Source: Bacteroidales bacterium
GTDB taxonomy: Bacteria; Bacteroidota; Bacteroidia; Bacteroidales; UBA10428
Length of the DNA stretch: 46,915 nucleotides
Direction: 5' to 3'
Assembly: GCA_016931575.1 (NCBI GenBank)
Contig: JAFGEO010000075.1
Span: 1-46,915, forward strand
This document shows, one piece after another, positions 7,214-14,956 of this stretch; the stretch's first letter is position 1; every line of letters starts with the position of its first letter. The translations under genes and the position numbers were made by a program. The notes beneath the pieces were generated by a model that was not told where the DNA came from, searched no databases, and was given only the letters and a program-made list of their open reading frames with translations.

Positions 7214-7597
7214 ATGAAGCATTTTTGTAAGGGACTTTCAGTAAGTCTGTTCGTTCTTACCCTGGTTCTGGTAAGCAGTTGTATCAAGGATCCCTTTATC
7301 ATTGAGGATCCGGGCAATATGACGGATTATAGAGATAATAACGGGATCTCCTATCAGATCAGGTTAACGGGTGACCTGGAAGGTAGTGTCTGGGGAGGAC
7401 AGGATGGATTGTATACCGACGATTCCGACCTGAGCACTGCTGCCGTACATGCCGGCCAGGTTTCAGTTGGAGAAACCAAAGTGGTGACGGTAATGATTCG
7501 TCCGGGTTTGGACAACTATTATGGTAGTACGGCCAATGGAGTTACCTCTTCAGATTATGGTGATTGGTACGGGAGCTATGAATTTGTGTCTGAATAG
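7214..7597 (+). CDS. LCCL-domain lipoprotein
   Basis: A 127-residue exported lipoprotein. The signal peptide ends in the lipobox LVSSC (C at about residue 23). Residues about 50-126 have the features of an LCCL domain: GSVWGGQDGLYTDDSDLSTA, AAVHAGQV, VTVMIRPG, YYGSTANGV and SSDYGDWYGSYEF. LCCL domains are beta-rich modules implicated in binding lipids or polysaccharides; the ligand here is unknown. Unlike many members, the domain lacks the conserved cysteines. The gene is divergent from the blaI-like gene with a 189-base shared spacer, so it may be regulated by the same repressor, though the operators sit at the far side. An intrinsic terminator follows. Confidence 0.8.
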   Translation: MKHFCKGLSVSLFVLTLVLVSSCIKDPFIIEDPGNMTDYRDNNGISYQIRLTGDLEGSVWGGQDGLYTDDSDLSTAAVHAGQVSVGETKVVTVMIRPGLDNYYGSTANGVTSSDYGDWYGSYEFVSE

Positions 7598-7624
7598 ATA
7601 ACCTGAGAGAATGTATTAAACAGG

Positions 7625-7653
7625 AAGCTTCGGTATTGCCGGAGCTTTTTTTT
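7625..7653 (+). terminator. Intrinsic terminator after the LCCL lipoprotein gene
   Basis: A nine-base stem (AAGCTTCGG / CCGGAGCTT, one G-T pair) with a 5-base loop is followed by eight T. Confidence 0.85.
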
Positions 7654-7764
7654 AATTTAGAATTCTCATGATTAATTTTTATTCTCCTGAATAAGAAACG
7701 GGTACACTGATCAATTCAGCACGTTAATTCATCTAAGTTCTTAGGGTAATCTTCCTCTTTTTTT

Positions 7765-7772
7765 TACATTTG
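7765..7772 (+). promoter_or_regulatory. Candidate -7 box for the caspase gene set
   Basis: TACATTTG matches TAnnTTTG exactly and lies 37 bases before the ATG at 7810. No clear TTTG is seen at the -33 position. Confidence 0.5.
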
Positions 7773-7809
7773 TATAAGTCCATTATATACAGCCAATTCA
7801 TACATCCCT

Positions 7810-8742
7810 ATGATCGATAACTTCCTGAATCAACGAGTAGTTCGTCCCTTGCTGGCATATAGCAGGCTTTCCCTGCGTATCCTGCTGATATGCGGGCTCA
7901 TCGCCCAAACATCCCGGGTATTCAGTCAGAATGGAGTTAGTATCTCACAACCCGAAGTTAGTTTTTCCGATAATCGCTTGATTATCCGTTATGATATCCG
8001 GGGTGCGCAGGAGGAAGATCAGTTCAGAATTGATCTGATCCTCACGGACAGCACAGGAAGTCAGATCACTGCTAAGTCTGTCTATGGAGATATTGGGGAA
8101 AAGGTATCCGGTCCGGGTGCAAAGCAAATCATTTGGGACCTGGCGGCTGATGAGGCCGTACTTAACAAAGGAATTGCAGTGGAGATAAGGGCTACAAGAC
8201 CGGAGCCGCCCAATCTGGCCGCCCGGCAAGATGCAGGTGGCAAAGAATCCGAAAAAGAACCGGTTTCATCGGAAGTGAAACTATCGGCTCCGGCGAAGGA
8301 GGCCACTAAAGCTAAAACTTCAGGAATTGGATATAACCGGAGTAATCTTATGTTGAAATCTGCTTTGGTTCCGGGATGGGGCCTCATGCAGCTTGACCAT
8401 GGCAAACCTTATTGGATTCTAGGGATCGGAGCTTACGGGTGCCTGGTTTCTTCGGTCTATCTGAACCACAAGGCTGTTGTGAACTACAATAACTATTTAG
8501 CTTCAACTGATCCTGCGGAATTCGACAACTATTTCGAGACAGGTGAACGGCAGAATAAGTTATCGAAAGTTTTAGCTTGGTCGGCAGTGGCCCTGTGGGT
8601 CACCGACCTGGGTCTAACGTGGATGTGGTCTGCAGAGGGCAAACAAACAGCTTCAAAAGAGATCAGGGGCAACTTTGCACTGGTTCCAACTTATGATGCG
8701 ATCAACCAATCGCGGTCCTTGTCGGTTTTATATACATTTTGA
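7810..8742 (+). CDS. Exported protein with beta-sandwich domain and DUF5683-like membrane domain
   Basis: A 310-residue protein of unknown function. Residues about 15-40 are a signal peptide/anchor ending in VFSQ. Residues about 42-130 form a beta-rich domain (LIIRYDIRGAQEED, GDIGEKVSGPGAKQIIWDL) of the type that precedes FGE-sulfatase or caspase domains in Bacteroidota. A Lys/Pro/Glu-rich linker follows. Residues about 175-270 read LKSALVPGWGLMQLDHGKPY plus further hydrophobic segments, which resembles DUF5683. The stop is one base from the ATG of the caspase gene, so the two are coupled. I infer a membrane partner of the exported caspase. Confidence 0.7.
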   Translation: MIDNFLNQRVVRPLLAYSRLSLRILLICGLIAQTSRVFSQNGVSISQPEVSFSDNRLIIRYDIRGAQEEDQFRIDLILTDSTGSQITAKSVYGDIGEKVSGPGAKQIIWDLAADEAVLNKGIAVEIRATRPEPPNLAARQDAGGKESEKEPVSSEVKLSAPAKEATKAKTSGIGYNRSNLMLKSALVPGWGLMQLDHGKPYWILGIGAYGCLVSSVYLNHKAVVNYNNYLASTDPAEFDNYFETGERQNKLSKVLAWSAVALWVTDLGLTWMWSAEGKQTASKEIRGNFALVPTYDAINQSRSLSVLYTF

Positions 8743-8743
8743 T

Positions 8744-9949
8744 ATGAAAGTAAGGCATTACTTTTTCAGACATCGGGGACACAGCAGGGGACTGTTATTG
8801 ATCCTTCTTCTGGCAGGATTTGTTTTCAACCTGCACGCCCAGGAAACCGTCTCAAGCGGAAAAACATGGATACATATTAATAATGAGGAACCTGACGGGA
8901 AGGAACGGGCCATCGAGGACAACACACCACCGGCCATCAAAATCATGTCGCCCCGGATCGAGCCGCAGGTACCCTATTTATCCAAAGAAAAAGAGGTGAA
9001 CATCCTTGGTAAAATCATCGATGACATCAGCGGGGTAAACAGGTTTTTCATCAATACTGAAAAATTTGAACTTTCCGCGGATGGACTGTTTGTCCATTCG
9101 GTAAGCCTCAAGCCCGGAAGAAATACCATCAACATTTTCGCAGTTGATAACCAGGATAACATTACCAGTTTAGACCTGGTCATCGATTATCAGGAAGATA
9201 ATGCCAGTACTACCGGCAAAGCGAATGGTACGCCGAACAGTCAGGGTAAGTATTATGCCTTGCTGATTGGCATCAATGAGTACCAGGATCCGGGATTGCC
9301 TAATCTTGATTACCCCATTCAGGATGCAGAGGCTATGTATAAAGTTTTGATGAATGATTATTTGTTCGACAAGGAGAATATCATCCTTTTAAAGGATGCT
9401 ACCCGTTCGGATATCAATATTGCGCTCGACAATCTGGCCAGGGACATAACAACGGAGGATAACCTGCTGATTTTTTATGCCGGGCACGGATGGTGGGACC
9501 CAGCTTCGGATATCGGATACTGGCTGCCTTCAGATGCACACAAGACCTATAAAACGAATTGGTTCCGGAACAGTACTCTATGCGACTATATCCGGGAGAT
9601 TGACTCAAAACATACCCTATTGATCACCGATGCCTGCTTTGGAGGGTCAATTTTCAAGACCCGCAGCATTTCAATGGATGCCCCAAAAGCCATCCAGATG
9701 CTTTATGAGCTGAAGAGCAGGAAGGCGATGACAAGCGGTACCCTGACTGAGGTCCCTGACCGGAGCTCATTTGTAAAATACCTGATAAAGCGTCTGGACG
9801 AAAATAAGGAAAAGTGTCTGTCCTCCGAACAATTGTTTTCCAGCTTCAGGATCGCCGTGATTAACAACAGCGATGTGATACCACAATACGGGGAGATCAA
9901 AAATGTCGGGGACGAAGGGGGTGATTTTATTTTTATCCGGCGCGATTAG
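8744..9949 (+). CDS. Exported caspase-family (C14) cysteine peptidase
   Basis: A 401-residue protein. The start at 8744 is chosen because it gives a clean signal peptide (MKVRHYFFRHRG, then LLLILLLAGF, ending LHAQ); an upstream in-frame ATG overlaps the previous gene. Residues about 55-150 are an Ig-like beta domain (PPAIKIMSPRIEP, NILGKIIDDISGVNRFFIN). Residues about 165-401 are a caspase fold: YYALLIGINEYQDPGLPNL, LLIFYAGHG with catalytic H248, and LLITDACFGGS with catalytic C298. Both catalytic residues are intact. The signal peptide puts it in the periplasm or outside the cell, unlike caspases of cytoplasmic defence systems. The substrate is unknown; metacaspase-like enzymes usually cut after Arg/Lys. 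Confidence 0.9.
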   Translation: MKVRHYFFRHRGHSRGLLLILLLAGFVFNLHAQETVSSGKTWIHINNEEPDGKERAIEDNTPPAIKIMSPRIEPQVPYLSKEKEVNILGKIIDDISGVNRFFINTEKFELSADGLFVHSVSLKPGRNTINIFAVDNQDNITSLDLVIDYQEDNASTTGKANGTPNSQGKYYALLIGINEYQDPGLPNLDYPIQDAEAMYKVLMNDYLFDKENIILLKDATRSDINIALDNLARDITTEDNLLIFYAGHGWWDPASDIGYWLPSDAHKTYKTNWFRNSTLCDYIREIDSKHTLLITDACFGGSIFKTRSISMDAPKAIQMLYELKSRKAMTSGTLTEVPDRSSFVKYLIKRLDENKEKCLSSEQLFSSFRIAVINNSDVIPQYGEIKNVGDEGGDFIFIRRD

Positions 9950-9964
9950 CCAATCACTTAAAGA

Positions 9965-11302
9965 ATGCTGCTTATGTCAACCAGGCTCCATAGCTATCAC
10001 CAATCATTTTTCAGGGTAATTGCCCTGAATTCCTTGTTGCTACTGATCTTTACCTCTGGCTGTCAAAAGATTGACTACAGAAGGATTGTAAAACTGCAAA
10101 CGGGGGAGTTTAGTCAGCTGACTGCAATTTCAGTTCAGGTGCAGGGCAATCTGCTGGACATGGGTGACGATGCGGTTACCCAACACGGTATTTGCTATGC
10201 GACACAGGAGAACCCAACGCTCAACGATCAGGTAGGAAATCTGGGGGAAGCTGAAATTGCGGGAACGTACAGTGTATCGCTGAGTGCCCTGGCCCCGGCG
10301 ACAACATATTATTACCGTGCCTATGCCCGGATTGGTGAAGAAGTGGTATACGCCGGGGAGGTAAAGAACTTCACTACCCGGGATGGTATGGTGGATATCT
10401 CAACAACAGGCAGCAGTGAGGTGACGGCATCTTCATTCACCATTGGAGGCACAATTGAGAACGATGGGGGGGCTGCGGTAACATCCAGGGGAATATGCTG
10501 GGGGACTTCTCCCAATCCTACTGTCGATAACAATCCGATTACCCTGGGTGAGGGGACAGGCAGTTTTTCAACCAATATTACAGACCTGGAGATGAATGTT
10601 ACCTATTACATCCGTGCATGGGCGACGAATGCCATCGGCACCTGTTACAGTAACCAGGTTGAGCTTACCCTTTGGTTCAACACGGCAGGTCCGAATGTTT
10701 CCGATATTGATGGGAACAACTACAATTCAAGAAGGATAGGCACCCAGACCTGGCTGGTGCAGAATTTAAAGACTACCAGGTACAACAATGGCGCTGACAT
10801 ACCCCTGGAAACAAATGTTTCGGACTGGACATACAAAACAACGCCAGCCTATTGCTGGTATAGTAATGATGTAGAAAATAAAACCCCCTATGGGGCATTG
10901 TATAACTGGTATACCGTCAGAGAGGGCAATTTGTGTCCAACCGGGTGGCATGTCCCCGGCAAAGAGGAATTTAAAATCCTGGCCGACTACCTGATTAGCA
11001 CTGAGTTAACTACCCCCACAGCAATAGGAGGGATGCTAAAATCTACGGATCCAGTCTGGGCTTCCGGAAATACCGGAGCAAGCAATGCCACAGGATTTAG
11101 TGGTATGCCGGCTGGCGGACGGGGAGCAAACACCGCTGATCCCGGAGATTTTGGGATCAGCTATTCCCTGTATTTATGGTCATCGACCAGTGAAATTGAC
11201 GGTTCGGCTACGGCCAGGTCGCTATCTGCCCTGGATGCCGGTTTTGGTGAAGGAGTGTACCCTGTTGAACTTGGGGCCTCTGTCAGGTGTATCCAGGATT
11301 GA
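9965..11302 (+). CDS. FISUMP-domain lipoprotein with repeated beta-sandwich domains
   Basis: A 445-residue surface or periplasmic lipoprotein. The hydrophobic N-terminus ends in LIFTSGC, a lipobox. An alternative ATG lies three codons in. Two consecutive fibronectin-III-like repeats follow (motifs GICYATQENPTLND / TTYYYRAYARIGEEV and GICWGTSPNPTVDN / VTYYIRAWATNAIG). From about residue 240 comes the FISUMP domain found in many Bacteroidota and Fibrobacter surface proteins: DIDGNNYNSRRIGTQTWL, QNLKTTRYNNGADIP, GALYNWYTV, LCPTGWHVP, SGMPAGGRG and the C-terminal ASVRCIQD. It follows the caspase gene by 15 bases, so it belongs to the same transcript and may be its anchor or substrate (inference). 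Confidence 0.88.
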   Translation: MLLMSTRLHSYHQSFFRVIALNSLLLLIFTSGCQKIDYRRIVKLQTGEFSQLTAISVQVQGNLLDMGDDAVTQHGICYATQENPTLNDQVGNLGEAEIAGTYSVSLSALAPATTYYYRAYARIGEEVVYAGEVKNFTTRDGMVDISTTGSSEVTASSFTIGGTIENDGGAAVTSRGICWGTSPNPTVDNNPITLGEGTGSFSTNITDLEMNVTYYIRAWATNAIGTCYSNQVELTLWFNTAGPNVSDIDGNNYNSRRIGTQTWLVQNLKTTRYNNGADIPLETNVSDWTYKTTPAYCWYSNDVENKTPYGALYNWYTVREGNLCPTGWHVPGKEEFKILADYLISTELTTPTAIGGMLKSTDPVWASGNTGASNATGFSGMPAGGRGANTADPGDFGISYSLYLWSSTSEIDGSATARSLSALDAGFGEGVYPVELGASVRCIQD

Positions 11303-11322
11303 GCACCGGAGTGGTAAGTTAT

Positions 11323-12249
11323 CTATAGCGATTCGTTTACTTTCCGGATGAGTTGGGACCTGCTCGAACAATCCGTCTTGAAATAAATCCGGTGTGTATG
11401 ATCTTTCACGGTTTGCAGGGAGATAAATAAGCGATCGGCAATTTCCTGGTTGGTTAAGCCTCTGCAAATTTCATGGATGATTTCTTTTTCGCGGGGGGAT
11501 ACCTTATACATTTCGCAAAACTGATCAAATGAAGGCAAGGCTTTTTCCGTTGGATTAAGCTTTGAAAGATTGGCTTGATATTTTAAGTATACAGGCGAAA
11601 GCCCGCCGGTAAGAAAATAGATAAGAATGAACAGAAGGGCCAGCAGGATGTGTTTATCATAGGCCAGCAGGATCAGGTTCTGTAAGATTATCAAACCAGG
11701 AACAACAGCAGCAAGGGGCGCCAGGTCCCTGTAGGGCAACAGGGGAGTTCCTTTGCCCGGAATGAGAAAATAATATGTCCCCAGAATGGAGAAAAGGGTA
11801 CTCAGGGCAATCAGGTAATACCGTATCAGGAGCCGGATCTCAAGATCGGGATTGGAAAAACCGATATATCCAGGAATGATGATAACCGAAAGATTCAGCA
11901 GGAGGTAAAAGGCAATGAAGAGGTTTGTGGTTCTGCGACCACTCAGGTCACGGGCATATTTTACATACATCAGCGATGCAACCAGCAGAAAAGGCGTTCC
12001 CAGCAGGCCCATCACTTCAGATAATCTGGAGATGACTTCTTCCCCGGCAAAAGAATTCAACAGGGATTCCAGGATCATCTGTCCCCAAATCCCATAGTAA
12101 CCAAAGGTGAAATAAAAAACCAGGAAGAAAAGAAGCGAGGAAAAAAACGGCGATTTATAGCTGCTTTTTAATTGGGATACCAGAACGATACTCCCTGAAG
12201 TGATTGCTGAGCACAGCACAAAAACCGCAATAATTACATAGACAAGCAT
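11323..12249 (-). CDS. Membrane-bound LuxR-type transcriptional regulator
   Basis: A 308-residue protein. The N-terminal 225 residues contain about seven hydrophobic segments (e.g. VIIAVFVLCSAIT, FSSLLFFLVFYFTFGYYG, LFIAFYLLLNLSVIII, LLALLFILIYFLTGG). Residues about 245-308 are a LuxR/GerE HTH: SPREKEIIHEICRGLTNQEI, ADRLFISLQTVKDHTHRI. There is no receiver domain, so the signal presumably comes through the membrane part. Such one-component 7TM-LuxR proteins are common in Bacteroidota. The gene is convergent with the FISUMP gene (20 bases apart) and divergent from a membrane protein gene; a palindrome lies in that spacer. Confidence 0.88.
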   Translation of the reverse strand: MLVYVIIAVFVLCSAITSGSIVLVSQLKSSYKSPFFSSLLFFLVFYFTFGYYGIWGQMILESLLNSFAGEEVISRLSEVMGLLGTPFLLVASLMYVKYARDLSGRRTTNLFIAFYLLLNLSVIIIPGYIGFSNPDLEIRLLIRYYLIALSTLFSILGTYYFLIPGKGTPLLPYRDLAPLAAVVPGLIILQNLILLAYDKHILLALLFILIYFLTGGLSPVYLKYQANLSKLNPTEKALPSFDQFCEMYKVSPREKEIIHEICRGLTNQEIADRLFISLQTVKDHTHRIYFKTDCSSRSQLIRKVNESL

Positions 12250-12327
12250 TTCGTAAATATAGCCATTTCCTGAACACAGCCTTTAATGGGTATTAACAAA
12301 GCTTTCATTCACAGTATTTAAGCTATA

Positions 12328-12343
12328 CCCTACTAAAGTCGGG
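12328..12343. promoter_or_regulatory. Palindromic operator candidate in the divergent spacer
   Basis: CCCTACTAAAGTCGGG has dyad symmetry CCC-n-ACT-nn-AGT-n-GGG. It lies 79 bases upstream of the LuxR-type gene and about 100 bases upstream of the divergent membrane protein gene. GerE-type regulators bind short dyads of this size; assigning it to this regulator is inference. Confidence 0.45.
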
Positions 12344-12445
12344 GTATGACTACTTTGGTTGGATTTTTTCAAAACACTACTTAAGTATGAAGTTCAAGTT
12401 CAATATCCTTTCTAGTTTTACTTCCATAACCAAAAAATCAAAACG

Positions 12446-13192
12446 ATGGAAATAATTATGGACAACAATTTAAAACCTACTTTCGGAGGTAGTTTCAGAC
12501 ACGGATGGCAAACCATGATGAAGTATTTTCTTATACTTCTATTGATTGTTATCGTTATAGGGATAGTCATGACACCGATGTCTATAGGAAGAGACAATGA
12601 TGCAGAAATTAAGATTCAGGGCATCGAGCATTTTGAACACTGGGAGCATGTTAATATTACCTGGGATGCCCCGGTGGCTGCTTCAGCCGGGATTTTTGCC
12701 TTACTCGGGTTCCTGGCGATGGCTTATAATTTACTGGTAGTTCCTGTAATTTCCTACGGAGCTGATATAAGCTTCGTTGAGGCTGCTCGCGATAAAAGGC
12801 CGGAGTTTGAAAACCTGATAAAAGGGTTTAAGAATAACTACCTGTACATTGTCCTGGCACATTTACTCACCAGTGCATTGATCATGCTTGGCTTTTTTCT
12901 CCTGCTCATTCCGGGAATTATCGTAGCATGCCGTTTGGCCTTCGTTTCCTACCTCGTGATGGATAAGGGGCTGGATCCGATCAAAGCAGTGGAAGAAAGC
13001 TGGAGGATGACCCGCGGTCACGGTTGGAAGATCTTCTTCATGGCAATAGCCTCCTTCTTCGTATGCATTTTAGGTCTTGCTCTTTTGTTTGTTGGAATTA
13101 TTCCTGCTATCATCTGGGTCAAGAGCTCTTTTGCCAGCCTTTACGAGGCAATTCTTCGTAAGAACGAGCTTGAACCGGCCATGGTGTATTGA
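12446..13192 (+). CDS. Polytopic membrane protein of unknown function
   Basis: A 248-residue inner-membrane protein with about four or five segments: FLILLLIVIVIGIVM, ASAGIFALLGFLAMAYN, LTSALIMLGFFLLLIPGI and FFVCILGLALLFVGIIPAI. The layout, with a cytoplasmic LDPIKAVEESWRMTRGHGWK stretch between two spans, resembles the DUF975 / glycerophosphodiester phosphodiesterase membrane-domain type. Those proteins have no assigned activity. An alternative start lies four codons downstream (12458). It is the likely target of the divergent LuxR-type regulator because the two share a spacer with a palindrome, and its transcript ends in a strong terminator as a single gene. Confidence 0.75.
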   Translation: MEIIMDNNLKPTFGGSFRHGWQTMMKYFLILLLIVIVIGIVMTPMSIGRDNDAEIKIQGIEHFEHWEHVNITWDAPVAASAGIFALLGFLAMAYNLLVVPVISYGADISFVEAARDKRPEFENLIKGFKNNYLYIVLAHLLTSALIMLGFFLLLIPGIIVACRLAFVSYLVMDKGLDPIKAVEESWRMTRGHGWKIFFMAIASFFVCILGLALLFVGIIPAIIWVKSSFASLYEAILRKNELEPAMVY

Positions 13193-13211
13193 TTAAAAAA
13201 AAGTATTTAAT

Positions 13212-13247
13212 AAGGCTGTCCTGATCTTTCAGGGCAGCCTTTTTTTG
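13212..13247 (+). terminator. Intrinsic terminator
   Basis: A thirteen-base stem (AAGGCTGTCCTGA / TCAGGGCAGCCTT, one G-T pair) with a 4-base loop and a T-run. Confidence 0.9.
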
Positions 13248-13415
13248 TTACAGGGGCCATTATTTTTGTCCACTTTGGGTAAACCCTTTCTGCCCAATCA
13301 AAAAAATAAGGTGCAGAATGCACAAAATCCCTCCCGACTTGTTTAAAACGATAACGCTTAGTAATGAGGTGGCTCAATGTATCCCTCAGCAAGTTTGAAC
13401 CAAAACAGAGTTTTT

Positions 13416-13985
13416 ATGATGAGAAATTGCCTTATTGCATTGATTTTACTGGTATCGGTCATCTCCACCAGCCGTGCGCAGGATTTCGACGTGGTCCCGA
13501 AGGTAAAATCTCTCGAAGGAGGGTACAGGTATATCGGCCATACCGGCATGAATATCCAGCCCGCCGGTTGGGGGGTACAGGGCGATGTCATGTGGCAGGT
13601 CAGCGGATTTAAGGGGAAGCGGCCTTCTTTTATTTCAATTCCGATGGGCTTCAGTCAGTTTAATACCGGAGGATCCGATACGGCTGTCAATGGCAGTGCT
13701 TTGTATTACGGCTGGACCATCAAACATAACCTGGCGAGGGATAAGAAGTGGATCCCCGTGCTGAGCTACAACCTCCTGATGAACCAGCTATGGCTGAAAG
13801 GCAGCGAGGGCCGGGTGATGGGTCATGAAACCCGTTTCGATTTTGCTTACGAATACCATCCGGGAAAATCATCGCTTTACTACTTTGTGAAACTGGAATA
13901 CAGCCATATTTCCTTCCCGGCAATCGGGAAACCGGGATCCGATAAGCTGGATGTCTTTTCGGTTAAATTTGGGGTTGGTTTCTAG
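13416..13985 (+). CDS. Exported beta-barrel-like protein
   Basis: A 189-residue protein that I cannot place in a named family. The start at 13416 gives a signal peptide (MMRNCLIALILLVSVISTSRA-QDF). The mature part is beta-rich with alternating polar/hydrophobic stretches (SFISIPMGFSQFNTG, GSALYYGWTIKHNLA, SSLYYFVKLEYSHISF) and ends in SVKFGVGF. A terminal aromatic preceded by alternating hydrophobics is the hallmark of outer-membrane barrels. At this length an 8-stranded barrel is plausible. The gene has its own spacer on each side. Confidence 0.65.
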   Translation: MMRNCLIALILLVSVISTSRAQDFDVVPKVKSLEGGYRYIGHTGMNIQPAGWGVQGDVMWQVSGFKGKRPSFISIPMGFSQFNTGGSDTAVNGSALYYGWTIKHNLARDKKWIPVLSYNLLMNQLWLKGSEGRVMGHETRFDFAYEYHPGKSSLYYFVKLEYSHISFPAIGKPGSDKLDVFSVKFGVGF

Positions 13986-14237
13986 TATTTCAACCATCAA
14001 CTACCGGGCCTGCAAATTCACCGAAGGTAATCAGAACTCATTAATCGTATTTCATACAGCTTCCTGTTTGTAATCGATTGGGCAGTGATGATTTGTGATT
14101 TTCGAAGGGCTATGTACAAACCATGATGCAACAATGAAACCAATGGCTTCTTTTTACCTTAATAGCATTGACAGGAGGTGACGGGGATGGCTGTAATCCA
14201 CTGAATGTGAGATTTCAGGTCATAGCATGATTGTGCT
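13986..14237. other. Spacer with nothing recognised
   Basis: About 250 bases between two beta-barrel-like genes whose 3' ends face each other. I see no gene, convincing terminator or repeat. Confidence 0.4.
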
Positions 14238-14828
14238 CTAATACCGATTAAAAAGCACCCCTAAATAAACCCGTGGTCCCCAGGCAAAATCATCGGTATA
14301 ATCTGAGAAAAGCGGAATAGCATAGTCCACCTTCAGCACCAGGGTTAGTTTCGTTTTCAGGGAGTATTCCAGACTGACAGAAGGCACAGCCAGCATAGTG
14401 GCAAAGCTGCGGTAAACGACCTCGTGCGTGGCCGGGGCACCGGGAACGCTCTCCAGGAAATACACATCCTTCACATGTCCGCCACCCAGCGTTAAACTGA
14501 CCACCGGGCTTAGGCGCTTCCCGGAGAGGATGGGAAAATCGACCAGCAAACCTCCCCAGCCCAGCTTGTAGTAGCCTTCCTGCCCCGAATATCCGAGTGT
14601 GGAGGCATAGCCTTCAGTGCCCAGGCGCAGATACTTTCCGGCAGTAAAACTCAGCTTTCCCCCAATGCCAAAGCAGCTTCCGCTGATGGCCTGTTCACTC
14701 CTGCCTGCGGAAAGGTACCCGGAATGGAGCATCATGCCGCCTTTGAATGTTGGGGGATTGGACAAGTCCTGCGGGAAGGCATCCTGAATAATGAGAATAA
14801 GGAGAAAGGAGATAAGTATGCTTTTCAT
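14238..14828 (-). CDS. Exported beta-barrel-like protein
   Basis: A 196-residue protein with start MKSILISFLLILIIQDAFPQ, a signal peptide; the frame is open further upstream, but that extension is not hydrophobic and would bury the signal. The mature protein is Gly/Ser/aromatic-rich with repeated amphipathic strands (GIGGKLSFTAGKYLRLGTEG, LSPVVSLTLGGGHV, VSLEYSLKTKLTLVLKVDYA) and ends in RVYLGVLFNRY, consistent with an outer-membrane barrel. No named family is recognised. It lies 128 bases downstream of the large membrane protein gene on the same strand. Confidence 0.65.
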   Translation of the reverse strand: MKSILISFLLILIIQDAFPQDLSNPPTFKGGMMLHSGYLSAGRSEQAISGSCFGIGGKLSFTAGKYLRLGTEGYASTLGYSGQEGYYKLGWGGLLVDFPILSGKRLSPVVSLTLGGGHVKDVYFLESVPGAPATHEVVYRSFATMLAVPSVSLEYSLKTKLTLVLKVDYAIPLFSDYTDDFAWGPRVYLGVLFNRY

Positions 14829-14956
14829 AACAAGGGCGAAACTAATGATAATTTCGTACTGATGATTTATTTCCCGCTGATTTTCGCAGAAAAGGAAGGC
14901 AGATTCATGTAGAAATGCTGCAGACCAAATAGATGGCATTCCATTTCCTGCAGCAG

